Assembly: GCA_037975125.1 (NCBI GenBank)
Contig: JAJQOW010000014.1
Coordinates: forward strand, 17,042,764-17,106,763
Direction of reading: 5' to 3'
Source: Latrodectus hesperus
Lineage: Eukaryota > Arthropoda > Arachnida > Araneae > Theridiidae
Length of the DNA stretch: 64,000 nt
Of the stretch, positions 13,016 through 24,099 are shown piece after piece (the stretch's first letter is position 1; each line of letters starts with the position of its first letter). The notes under the pieces are model-generated. The model saw nothing but the letters and a program-made list of their open reading frames with translations, had not been told where the DNA came from and did no database searches. A program made the translations under genes and the position numbers.

Positions 13016-13240
13016 CTATATAGAAGCACAACCGTCAGTCAGAATCCAAACATCCTCATAGTTCAGCTCCGTAGCACTTTCAATTAGATGCAGGCGCTTG
13101 TAGATTTCCAGTAGTTTAGACCTGAATACTGAGCAGAAATCAGCATTTCTAATACCAAGATCAACTGTTCCAGTTGAAGTAACAATATGCACACCGCTAC
13201 CAGCGACACCATGATCACCTCTGCTTCCATCTGTATACAT
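13016..13240 (-). pseudogene. LINE RNase H domain relic
   Basis: Begins MYTDGSRGDHGVAGSGVHIV, the first RNase H strand with its catalytic Asp in TDGS. FCSVFRSKLLEI follows, the helix carrying the catalytic Glu position (here Lys, FRSKL against the usual FRSEL), then VWILTDG with the third Asp. RNase H removes the RNA strand after reverse transcription. The frame stops at 13016, short of the domain end. Confidence 0.8.
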
Positions 13241-13859
13241 TTTAAGAGCAGAATGAAGAATGATGCATACTGTTGATCACCTAAAGAGTAATATCCTGTG
13301 AAGGAAACATACAAATCACAAATCATGAGAAATGTGCATGACGATGAGATTTTGACCTCACAGATTAATAGACCACTGGCAAAGCGAGTGTATGGCTTTA
13401 GCTGCCCACCGTAGAGAAAACCAGAGAAATTGTTGGGATTCCTCAAGTCGGGCCAGGAAAACACCACAGTCCATCTGCAGCTTCACGGTCTAGATGAGTT
13501 AATGCCCAATCTTGCCGTCAGTGAGACTGAAGTCCTCTAAAAGCCACCAGCGTTTATTTAAATTATTTTTCTCCCATGACTAAGGCGGGAATGTACCGAC
13601 GATGCTTCTGCAAAGAACGCCACCATTACTTGTACCAATTGGAATTAGGTGCCCTCTAAGGGGTCTCTGTGTCCACGTGGACTGCATTCACGTGCAGCTA
13701 GAGGGAAACCTAGAAAACCTCTACCACACATCTTGAATTGATCTGCAGCTCTACTGCTGTTACAGAGAGAACTGCAACACGCCCAATGAAGGATTTCATT
13801 AGAATGATAGGTACTGCATCTATTAACCTTAGAAAACTCCGTACTGATATGTATCACCA

Positions 13860-14100
13860 GATTAATGCTTGATATTGGAACTACCGTGGTGGTCAGGGTG
13901 GATAGTTGGTGCTTCCTGCCACTCCAACATAAATGGTCTCATCTCACTTTGATTTGGGGTGCTGTAGCGTTGACCTATTGAAATCACCAATGAGGATCGA
14001 AATTTCATTCTTGCTTGAAAATAATTCTTGTAAAAAGGAGCAGAACACCACATACTTGATGGTCAAACTTAGACATAAGCAATAGCTGGAGTATCAGAAG
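13860..14100 (-). pseudogene. LINE endonuclease (EEP) relic
   Basis: The minus strand contains ILIGDFN, matching the conserved GDFN motif of the apurinic-type endonuclease that nicks target DNA in LINE retrotransposition. The residues before it (SSKNEIS) and after it fit, but the frame is interrupted. Only the C-terminal half of the domain is recognisable. Confidence 0.6.
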
Positions 14101-17100
14101 CTTTCTGAGAAATCATAGCTGCTGCAAGCTAAACTCATTGATGAGGTGGAGCTTGCTTCAGAATTTAAGGAACTGCACATATAGCCACTATTCAATCGCG
14201 AAATCGGAACCAATACTGCACACAACTCGAACTGGTACAAAAACAGCAGTTTGGGGTTGAATCGTAATATTCCAGACTTCTTTTCATCAAAGTCGTGTCT
14301 TGCTTTGTCTCTATGAGGAAGAATGTTATCCTCGCTATAGTATTTTCTGAAGAGTCTCTAGAGGACACGAGACTTGAATCAGGATGTTTGGGGGAATGAA
14401 GACTCGGTCAAACTACATTCTTCATTTAACTTTATTCTTAATCGGGTGTAATGTCTCGTACTATATTGCTTAGCGCTCTTGAAGAAGGTTCTGTTCTGTT
14501 CTTCAAAAGGATAAGAGAATAGTCACTATTATCCTCACTTGGCGATGAATTTGAAAATCAGTATCATTGAAAAGCATTTACCGAAATTGATTGCTGTTCT
14601 TTAAAATTGCTTTCGTTGCCTGCAAATTATCAATTTACTGTGCAAATATTATTAATTTACCGTGAATATGAAATAGTGCTTGCTTGAAATAGCATTTCAA
14701 ATTAAGCATGGCTTAACATGGGTGACTGGTTATATTTACAGATTATATTTAAAGGATTTAAAACGAACCATTTCGAAATTATAATAATGTATTAAAACTA
14801 GGTTATAAAAGAATTATGTATAATTTGTATAAAAGAAACTGGAAAGGAATATTTTAAGCACAAAATGTTATATTTTTGCTTAAAAATATAAACGTAAATT
14901 AGTCATTTTATATTAGCAAATATTAAATCTTTTTGGTTTGCTTTTTAATTTCTTTGTGCTGTATATTAATGCTAATTTGAAGCAGTGTGGTAACTAGAAT
15001 TTTTGGTATTCTGCTAAAAGTAAGAATTTAGTACTTGCATGTCAAAATAATGGTATGAAATACAGATATTTTTTGGATATAGATGGACGAAAAAAATCGG
15101 CTAAAGAAAATTTACTTACAGGGGAAAAATAATTTATTAATAAGGGAATTGTGTAAAATGTAGTGTTATATTTAAAAAAATCTTTATTTTATTTTTGATT
15201 ATAAATTATAAATATATGAAGCATAACAAGCTCTATTTGATTTAATTGAACAATACCAAAACTGAATTATTTTACTCGATTTGAAGATTTTAAAAATATT
15301 TTCATTTGCAAAACATTTGGTTTTAGTATATTTTTTATGTTAAAAATAATGCGAAAAATCTCATTAGTTTTGTCTTATATAATCATGGAATGCTTAATTT
15401 TAGGCAAAGTTAGAATAGAAGAATCTAAGGACTGAAAATGGAAAGAATAATTGTGCACGTGGAAAATTTACTTTATTTATAAAAATAATTTTGATGTATG
15501 GAAAATAGGGAAACACTAAATCTATGTATTACTCTTCTTACTTATATTTTTCTTCAAAACAAATTATGTTATTCTGCTGTTATAATCATTAAGTGGAAAT
15601 AAATGTTTTTTTAACCGAAAAACGTCAATGAGAATGAAAAATAATAAAAATTAAAGTATTTTACAACTTTTAGTTTCATTTTTTTCTGCTGATCTGGTTT
15701 AAGGATAAGAAGTAGTTATCACTTCTCAATAATCATGCGCACTATTAGACCATGTCTGCAAACTATGAAGTATTGCCTTAAGTCTGATTTAGTATGCAGT
15801 TCAAACAGTCCGAAGTCCACTGTGTAATGCTTGTAAGATCTTCAAGCATGCATTCCAATTTTCTGATATCTTTAATTCAGAGGGAAAATATTGGTTTAGT
15901 AAGGGTTTTTGCACCGTAATAGAACTTCAGCTTAGTGAAATTTATCCCACACGAAAATTTATTTATCATTCATCCCCGATAATTTAGCTCCTAATGACAC
16001 ACTTTAACAAAATCACCCCTGAAAACTGTAAATATAAACAAAATTTTGAAAGCTTTTGTGCATGAATATTAAAAAAGGAAATCAGCTAAAAGGTACGTTA
16101 ATGTAAATGTATTAATCAAAGTAAATTTGGGGGCACTATTTTGTAGTTCTGTTTACTGTTTTAGGTAAAATAATTTTCTTTTTAATGGAATTTCGCACCT
16201 TTACTATTTCAATATTTCTGAAAATATAAACATACATATGCACACCAATATACATATAGCTATGTATATAGCAGGGCAGTAAAATACCTTATTATAATCT
16301 ATAATTTGAGAGAAATGACATACGTAAAAAAACGAAATTTGTAATAATAATGAAGATATTTTTGTGCATTTCAGTTAATGTTTGCATAAAATGTACTAAA
16401 GTTTCAAAAGCTTGTTGCTGACTTTTGTTTCGAAAACAAATATATTTTTGTAATTTTTCACATCGTTTAAATAGAAATCTTTAAAACTGCAGTTCATTTT
16501 GTTGCTAAAATTTTCCATTATGATTTAGTCCATACTAAAATTTGCGATTTTTTATCTTCAAATATAATAACGATCTGTGTTTTGCAGAAATTCTAATCAT
16601 TGTAGCCCTTAGAAATATCTTTAAAATTTATTGTTTTAATCATCATCTATTTTAAAAATTTTAAATATATGCAAAATAGCTTCGTTAAAATTTTGCCAAG
16701 TTTGAATTTTTAAGAGTAAGTTGTAGAAAAAGTTTTAAGATAAGAAATTACAAATTAATTAAGATATATAATAGGCTTCCTCTTTTCAATAGGAAAAGTT
16801 TATGATTTATGCGTACAAAATTGACTTAATTAAGTTCAAATAATTGTCTTGAAAAATTGGAAACCTTTCATCAAAGCCACTTTTGCATTATCACAAAATC
16901 TTTAACCAAATTTTACTTTTAATGTTAAAATATTATCAATTTATCTTCATTCATTATTGCTAATATAATCATTTGTAAGGATAATAAATAAAAATTAAAA
17001 TACTTTTAAATTTACTTTTGAAAAACTATAAAATTTAAAACAGGTGGAAAGAATCATGAAACTTTTTACACTTAGGTTCAGCTTCTTACATGAAAGTTTA

Positions 17101-17697
17101 AAGAAATTTATTCTAATATCTCTTCTCAGATATTTTGCAAAAAAATTTGTTTTTACAAAATATCAAAATTAATTACTTAATTTCTCATATGTTTAAACGT
17201 TTTAAAAAATTATAAACTTAATAAAATATTTATAATTTTTAAGTTTAGAAAAACTTACTATCTACAGAGACATAATAATTATACCTTTTTACTGATTTGT
17301 ACTTCCATACAAAGCAAGAAGTGTATATAAGATCGTATGGTCAAGGATTGTATATAAAGCATACACATAATTAGAACTGTATATAAAGCTTTATTATTAG
17401 AATATCTAGATAGAATATTAGAATATCTAGACCATTTCAAACTAGAAATTTATCATTTTCCTAATTGAATGATATAAAAGGATGCATAATTTTTTGGGTA
17501 ATTAAATGCAATTAAGATAAAAAATATTAACAACAATAAGTAATTTTTTTCTCAACAATGTATTAATGTAATAAAGGGGATTCTTTTTGAGTAACATAAT
17601 ATTGGGAATATTCACTCATATGCAATAATTTCTGCAAGTTATTCTTTTTCAATTAATTTTTCTTATTAAATATATTTCTCAATTCCTCTTACATACG
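14101..17697. other. 3.6 kb AT-rich region, no gene recognised
   Basis: 14101-14400 may be further decayed LINE sequence. The rest is AT-rich. A somewhat more complex stretch at about 15690-15900 shows no readable domain in any frame. Confidence 0.5.
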
Positions 17698-17970
17698 TGA
17701 AGCTCGGTGGCTTAGTGCTAACGTTTCACACTCCCAAGGCACAGGTCCAAGGTTCGATCCTCGGGCTGGGCAAGGTCGATTCAGCCTTTCATCCCTTCAG
17801 TAGGTCGATATAAACTGAGTAGCAAGTATGCATGGGAATTAAATATTGGGGTTTCGTGTTAGGCTAACCACCTATTGGAGACATATACGCTTCGCACTCC
17901 AGGGCCTCTCGGTCAGAAAAACACAGACGGGCACAGTAGGCTTTGGCCCACATGGGCTGTCATGCAACAG
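17698..17970 (+). mobile_element. tRNA-derived SINE (family B), plus copy
   Basis: tRNA-like head: A-box region GGTGGCTTAGTGCTAACG, B-box GGTTCGATCC. It is followed by the family body containing TTCATCCCTTCAGTAGGTCG, and ends near GGGCTGTCATGC. Full-length match to the minus copy at 5886-6150. No convincing target-site duplication and no long A-tail. Confidence 0.8.
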
Positions 17971-20900
17971 TATGTATTCAAATAATTTTATAATGTACTA
18001 AATTATTAGCTTAAATAATTGTACATATAATTGAATGTCTCTCATTATGTTTACATTAGTTTTATAATAACCTTTAATATTTTATTATTTTTGACATGAT
18101 AAGAAAAATTATGAAGTTTACTTTTGTTAGTAACATCATTTATAAAAGCTATTCAGTTTATAGATTTACCATTTATCTTCATTGCAGGTCTTAATAGTCC
18201 TGAGTGAAATGTTACATGAATGTAAAAATTTATAAATACACATTATTCAATATTAAATTTTTTAGTTTATCAAAATTAAATGCTTTTATGAAAATTTACA
18301 TGTAATCCTTCATCTAATTTAAATCCTTCAAAATCATAATCATAGAAATCAAATTATATTCACGCTTCAAGAATTTTATAAATAGTAAAATATCACTGAA
18401 GTGTTCCTTCTACAGTAACTATTGGAAAATAGGACTTTGATGAACATAAATTTGAAAGTAACTTATGATAAATGCTTCTGTTCCAATGATCCAGATGAGT
18501 GAGTTTGAATCGCTTAACTAGATATTAAAATGTAATTTCAAGGACAATGTTTAAGATTGAATTATTGAATGTATAGAAAAACAAAAATAACAGTATGTTT
18601 CCATCACTAGAGTCATCATAACTTTTGCGATGTTTATATTTAAAAAAAATAATATTAATTATTTTCGAAATGACTTCGAAGAGGATTAATTTCGATCAAG
18701 ATCAAGGTGAATCCAGTTGGCTTATATAATCTGCACTATGTTTTATATTACGTCATAGGAAAAGGTTGGATAAAATACTTTTACTTTTCGGTAGTTTTCT
18801 TTTTAACTGTGCAACCATAACTGTAACTTTAGCGGTTGTTTTTAACTGTAAACAAAAACTTGCAAATTTTCTGTGCTGAAAAAATTTATTCCCGAACTAT
18901 TCATTCCTTTCGAGGAAAGTTATTGTGTATTTTTCTTTGTCAAACAGTTAATCCACTGAATTTTTCTCTGAATACATTACACGTAATAAGTTGCTTCTGG
19001 TTCTTATATAAAGCAAGAAATTTTTCAACCCATATTTAAAGTATGGAATTATTTTTTAAAGCAAATTAAAAATATAGTTTCTATACTTATTCCTACATTT
19101 ACTACAGTCATTTTTTTATCTGAAAATGAGCTAGTACTGTTTATTTAGAATTTATTACACCGACGAGAAGCTTTTTTGTAATATTTTAAATAAGAATAGA
19201 TACATAATTGAATTTTGTGAAAAATCGGGGAAACGTACGTATTCATGTGCAGAGAAACATTAGAAATTAATAATCATGGTGTAATGAAGCTGTTAAATGA
19301 TAAATTCATGTTTAAAAACTTTCTGAATTAATATAGATAATCTGAGTATTCACAACACCTTAAGTATGTTTAGTTTTATTAAAGAGTTATTCCTTTTTGA
19401 TAAAACTGCATTTTGGCATAATTCTATGTGTTTTTAAACCGACAATATAAATTTTTCATTTAAAATGTTGGTGAGAAACATTCGTTAAAAATCAGGAATT
19501 ATAAGCATTGAAGTAAATACATGGGTAAAAATTTACTTTACTCTTGGCGAAAATTGGCGATTCTTTTAGCCAAGATTGTTTTCATGCATATTTGAAGTAA
19601 CAATATAGGCTGAAAACATGATAGACCAACCAGAAATAAACCAGCATCCCTAACAATATGTCACCAAATAGGCAAGAAATTGGGGCACCCTAAAGAATAG
19701 GCCACCCAATACATGAATATAAAAATTTAAGAACTGAAAATGAACCCAATTTTGGGATTCTCAAGTATAAGGAAACTTGATTTTTTTATGTTAGCTTGTA
19801 TAAAATTAGAAAACTAAATCGAAATTAAAAATTGATGGTTATTTTATTAATGCAAAATTAGAGTCATTATAAAATTTATTAAGAAAATGAGCTGGCAATA
19901 AAATAAATTATTGACTAAATTTGCTAAAAATTCTGATCTTGCAACTGAATAGTGTCAAATTTAATCTTAAATCATCATGTTGATATATATGTATATTTAT
20001 CTCTGCTATCACACATATTTTTTATGATGGCATTTGAGTACTTCAATAATTTCTTCCAGTGTTTCATGTAATATTAGAATTGTTACAGTTACCTCAACTG
20101 TAATGTAACATACACAGCTAGATATGTGTGGAGCAAAGACATGTCTACAAACAAACTGACACTTCAATAACTGTAAGGAATTGCTATTCCAGAAACCACA
20201 ATAAAATAAATTTTTTGAAATACAAACTTTTGCCGAATACCTGTCCTGATTGTGGAAGATTTATAATTTTTTTCAATAAACAGATTTTTTAAACTAATAG
20301 CTTTTAATAGTAAAACTTTAATTTAATATGCTCCTTTAAATTTTTAATTCCAGTATATTTCCATAAAAGCACCAAAAATGTAATAAAAAGTATAAGCTGT
20401 GATATCTAAACAGTAAAAACACAGTATAAAATTTTTTTATATATAAATGCATTATACCAAATGATAGAAAAAGTACCACATTTCTGGCTTATTTTAAACT
20501 GTGGTGAAGTCACTTTTAATACTTAAATGGTTGAATATGGGAAGTACTATAGTTGTATAAAAATTCATCAAGAATTTCTTTTACATTTGTATGATCTTTT
20601 ATGGTTATATTCATTCCTAACTTAGTTATATTGTATTATTACATTGCTTTAGAACATTAATCCCTTATTAAAGTTTAACTCTCATTCTCATAATATCTTG
20701 TCTATAAATGCAAAATTTAGGTATCTTACAAATCATCCACAAATATTAAAATTAAGTATTTTAAAATTTTAATTATTTAATATTAAATTAAAATAATTAA
20801 ATTTTAATTATTTTAATTTAAAAATTTTAATTAATTATTTTTATTATTTTATAATAAACATTTAATTATTTAATTAATTATAAATTTAATTATTAATTTA

Positions 20901-22016
20901 TTATTATTAAAATTTTAATTATTTAAATTTATTTAAATATTATTTAACATAATAATTAAATAATATTTAATTAATTATATTTAATTATTTTACAAAAAAA
21001 TTAATATTAATTTTAATTATTTTAATTATTTATTTTAATTATTATTATTAATTTTAAAATTTTAATTAACTTAATGTTAACCATGCATGGGTTAGAATTT
21101 TTGACATCAAAAACTAGTTTAAATATGACAAAAAGTGGCAAAAGAAAATTCAACTGTCAAAAATTTCTATTGAGAAGCAATTATTGTAAATGATGCATAT
21201 AAAAATAATATTCAATGATGGTTTTTAATTAAAAATTTGAACTAAAAAAATATATCAAACTAAGCAAACTGAATAAAATTTTTCATTCATTTATATTAAT
21301 ATAATTTCTTCACAAATTATGATAGGATCTACAATATGCTTTAAAAGTAAAACAAAGGAAAACGAGATCAATTTTTCTAATAAATAATATTTAAGAAATA
21401 AGTGTAATAGAAAAAGTAGCATTAATTAAAGATGAAATATTTCTTTTTATTAAACCAATGAAAATTTGAAATACTTTTATTTCAATAATGAGGTTGTTGC
21501 AATTCATCTCTTAGGAAATAAAGGTTAAACTTTTTAATATTTCTTGATTTTGATTAAATGAATATTTTAATTCATTATTATTATTTTTGTTTATAGTTTT
21601 CTGAGTTTGAGAGAAAAGTGTTACAATTTTGGAAAAAGTATTTAAATTGGCCTTTAATATTATTTTGTAGATGAAATTCACATGTGAGTTGCTTCTAATT
21701 CATCAATTTTGGTTTAAATCATCAAAAGCCATCATTTTTTAAAAATCTGCTGATTCTTTTTGCCTGAAATTGTAATGAGCAATGTTTTGATTTAAAAAGA
21801 TTTTGATTCATATTAAAAATAAGCTTATTTTTTTGCATATGTATTAACATAAAAAATTGTACTTACTTTTATCTTGTAACTTTTACCAGGTACACAAACG
21901 TTTCTGAGGTCCTTAGGAAAATAGATAAATATCATTAATCAAAATAACAAATTTGCAAGAGAAAATGAAGTCCAAATAAAATTTCCAATTTTGTACTTAT
22001 TTAAATTTTTCTTTTC
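17971..22016. other. 4.0 kb AT-rich region, no gene recognised
   Basis: No domain-bearing ORF on either strand. The short plus-strand ORF at 18836-19039 has no recognisable features. The extreme low-complexity block at 20740-21070 is listed separately. Confidence 0.6.
20740..21070. repeat. Low-complexity A/T block (TAAT/TTAAT-rich)
   Basis: About 330 bases composed almost only of A and T, arranged as variants of AATTTTAATTATTT with many short self-complementary stretches. Likely slippage-derived. Confidence 0.85.
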
Positions 22017-22335
22017 TATGCCAGTAAACTGCACCAGGATAAACACTCTTGATTGCAGCAATGAATTTTTTTCATTTTCTCCACTGATGTTTTATTACTA
22101 TGCATACGCTGCCACACATACTCTGTGAAATAAGAATCAAATTATTCCTTCACTTTCTTTGTACCCTTTATTCATTGCTTTACTGCAGACCAAGTTACTT
22201 TGTTTGAATTGGTATGTGCACCAGAGACTGGATCTCAGAATATATCACTATGATTAACAGTGAAGGGCTTGGGTGTTTTCAATTCCACAGAAAACCCACT
22301 GACCTTCCAAATGTTTGCGAATGTAAAAAAGGGCA
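22017..22335 (-). pseudogene. ISXO2/Merlin-type transposase relic
   Basis: The minus strand encodes GQWVFCGIE, then after an apparent internal deletion PFTVNHSDIF, a stop, DPVSGAHTNS, and later FDSYFTEYVWQRM before a stop at 22017-22019. These match the order of the ISXO2-like transposase domain of Merlin/IS1595-type elements: the GG-IE strand, the TVNHS strand, the GAHT motif and the C-terminal helix. Several nonsense codons and the deletion mark it as dead. It lies about 520 bp upstream of the FKBPL-like gene on the opposite strand and should not be annotated as its first exon. Confidence 0.65.
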
Positions 22336-22855
22336 TTAAAACCAGTGTAAAATTTTTGAATGCAATTACTTCTATTTGTGTTATTTAATTATTTGTATTT
22401 TTTGAGATAGAAAAGCATTTTTAAATCTCATATAAATTAATATTGATATTTTTATTGTGACAAACAAAAATAGATATATATTCTATCAAATTAAGTTTTC
22501 AGAATTATGATGAATCACTGAAAATGTATTATGAATTCAATATATATGTCTGACTCTAAAAGCGACTTTAAATTTTGTATGTAAGTATAATAGAATAATG
22601 TTGATTTGATATTTAACTATCAATCAAATTAAGTCATCAAAACTAAATCGAATAGTTACAATTTTCATAACAGTTTCTAAACAATTTAATATGATTTCAA
22701 AAATTGTTTCAATAATTTTAAAGCAATTTTTTAAATTAATTAATGGAATTTCTTAATTTAAGTAACATAATTTATTTTCTTTCTGCTCTATAATTATATT
22801 CAATTATTTTTTTAGATTGAATATATCTTGCATTCCAGCTATTAATATATTTGAA
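22336..22855. other. Upstream region of the FKBPL-like gene
   Basis: AT-rich. It should hold an intron and possibly the promoter and first exon of the gene at 22856, but I can support neither. Two candidate 3' splice sites lie at its right end. Confidence 0.4.
22812..22837 (+). promoter_or_regulatory. Candidate 3' splice sites before the FKBPL-like ATG
   Basis: A pyrimidine-rich run ending TTTTTTTAG (AG near 22813-22814) and a second acceptor-like TTGCATTCCAG ending at 22838 both precede the ATG at 22856. The ATG's frame stays open back to these sites, so coding sequence could continue from an upstream exon. Confidence 0.35.
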
Positions 22856-23963
22856 ATGCCAGTTTTAAGAAAACCTGAAGAAAAAGCTTTACAAAAACAA
22901 TTATCTCAAAAGGGTATGGATTTCACACCCCACAAGATGGCTCAGTTTGCAAGTTAAAAATTATTGCTGATGATAAACATGCTTTATCTGATTTAAATGA
23001 TAATAATGAAAAAGAAATTGTAGTTGGTGATGTAGATGATCCAATCGAAAGAATTTTGGAAGATTGTATCAGGACTATGAAGGAAGAAGAAGAATGTTTA
23101 TTGAAATTTGTGCATCCATGTATGAATGAGGAATTTTTATTTCTGAAGATAACACTGAAGAAACAACCACCAATGCATCCGAAAATGCAAAAATATCTGA
23201 ATCAGAGAATAAAGAAGTATCTGAAACCTCAGAAACTGAAGGTAAAAAAGATGAGACTTCTGTGTCTCCAGATAAAAATCTCTCTGAACAATCTGAAAGT
23301 GAAAGTCCAAATAAACAGAATGAAAATTTTGAAAATGAAGGATCAGCTGAAAAAAAAACGGAGAGTTATGAGCGAGAGCCAAAGCAGCGAAAACTTGATA
23401 TCCCATCTAAAGATATAAATTCTAATGTTGTTGAAATTCAGTTTCAGCTTATATCTTATACAAGAGAACCAGAAATATGGGAAATGAGCATAACAGAAAA
23501 ATGGCGTAGAGCTAGTTATCATAAGCAAAGGGGATTGGAATTGTATGCAAGGGGTGCATATCAATATGCATTCCGTCGTTTTGGATTAACTCTTAAATAT
23601 GTCATTTCCCTTGAGCATGATATTCCATCTGGCCAAGAAGAAGGTATGGATATTAAAGGGCTTAAACTATCTTGCTATCTTAATGTAGCTGCTTGTCAAA
23701 TGAGGCATCATAATTATGAATCTGTTGTTATAAACTCAACAAAAGCCTTATCTTTACAAGATAACAATGCAAAAGCTTTATATAGAAGAGGATCAGCTTA
23801 TGTGCAATTACAAGAATATGAGAAAGCTAAAGAGGATTTGGATATTGCACAGAAATTAGAACCTAAAAACCAAGCTATTGCAAAACAACAACAACTACTG
23901 AAGAGTAAAGTTCAGAAACTTAATCAATATTATGCCTCTGCAATGAAAAAGTTATTCTCATAA
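22856..23963 (+). CDS. FKBPL: FKBPL-like: inactive FKBP domain plus three TPRs, with two 1-bp frameshifts
   Basis: Homologue of FK506-binding protein-like, a TPR co-chaperone family that binds Hsp90 and, in vertebrates, steers steroid-receptor and p21 stability. Order of parts: a degenerate FKBP half (contains TPQDGSVCKLKI; canonical isomerase residues absent), a segment matching FKBPL around DDPIERILEDCIRTM, an acidic Ser/Glu-rich linker of about 110 residues, then EIQFQLISYTREPEIWEM. Three TPR motifs follow, including NVAACQMRHHNYE and KALYRRGSAYVQLQEYEKA, and the protein ends in KKLFS. Span equals about 369 codons against 349 in human. The frame slips by one base near 22911-22915 (a short G run) and again near 23133-23143 (a T-rich run); both are apparent deletions. 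Either assembly error or a young pseudogene. The ATG may be internal if an upstream exon exists. Confidence 0.75.
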
Positions 23964-24093
23964 ACATTAATTTCCTTCCTTTTATTTTATAATTATTAAA
24001 TATTATAAATGTAGTACACATACAGGTCTTTTATTATTTTTTAAAAAATAGTATAACATTCAATACTTCAAGTTATTAGTAATTGCTAGCATA

Positions 24094-24099
24094 AATAAA
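24094..24099 (+). terminator. Candidate polyadenylation signal
   Basis: AATAAA 131 bases after the stop of the FKBPL-like gene. Plausible by position, but this hexamer is frequent in such AT-rich DNA. Confidence 0.35.

Larger units (their letters stand above)
12451..14100 (-). mobile_element. Collapsed RNase H-bearing LINE (I/Jockey-like)
   Basis: A minus-strand non-LTR retrotransposon. In element order it shows an endonuclease relic (13860-14100), about 600 bp of unreadable remnant, an RNase H start (13016-13240), the ORF2 C-terminus (12477-12800) and a 3' end with an AACAACAACA tail at about 12451. The reverse transcriptase core is essentially missing, so the copy is internally deleted and dead. 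Presence of RNase H suggests an I-like clade, which is inference. Upstream sequence to about 14400 may be a further decayed endonuclease. Confidence 0.75.

Noticed and set aside
17698..17770. tRNA gene
   Set aside because: The A and B boxes are those of a SINE head; the sequence continues into a repeated body shared with 5886-6150 and no cloverleaf closes.
20740..21070. Short regular A/T motifs resembling a repeat array or CRISPR-like spacing
   Set aside because: No constant repeat or spacer length, only A and T; low-complexity sequence.
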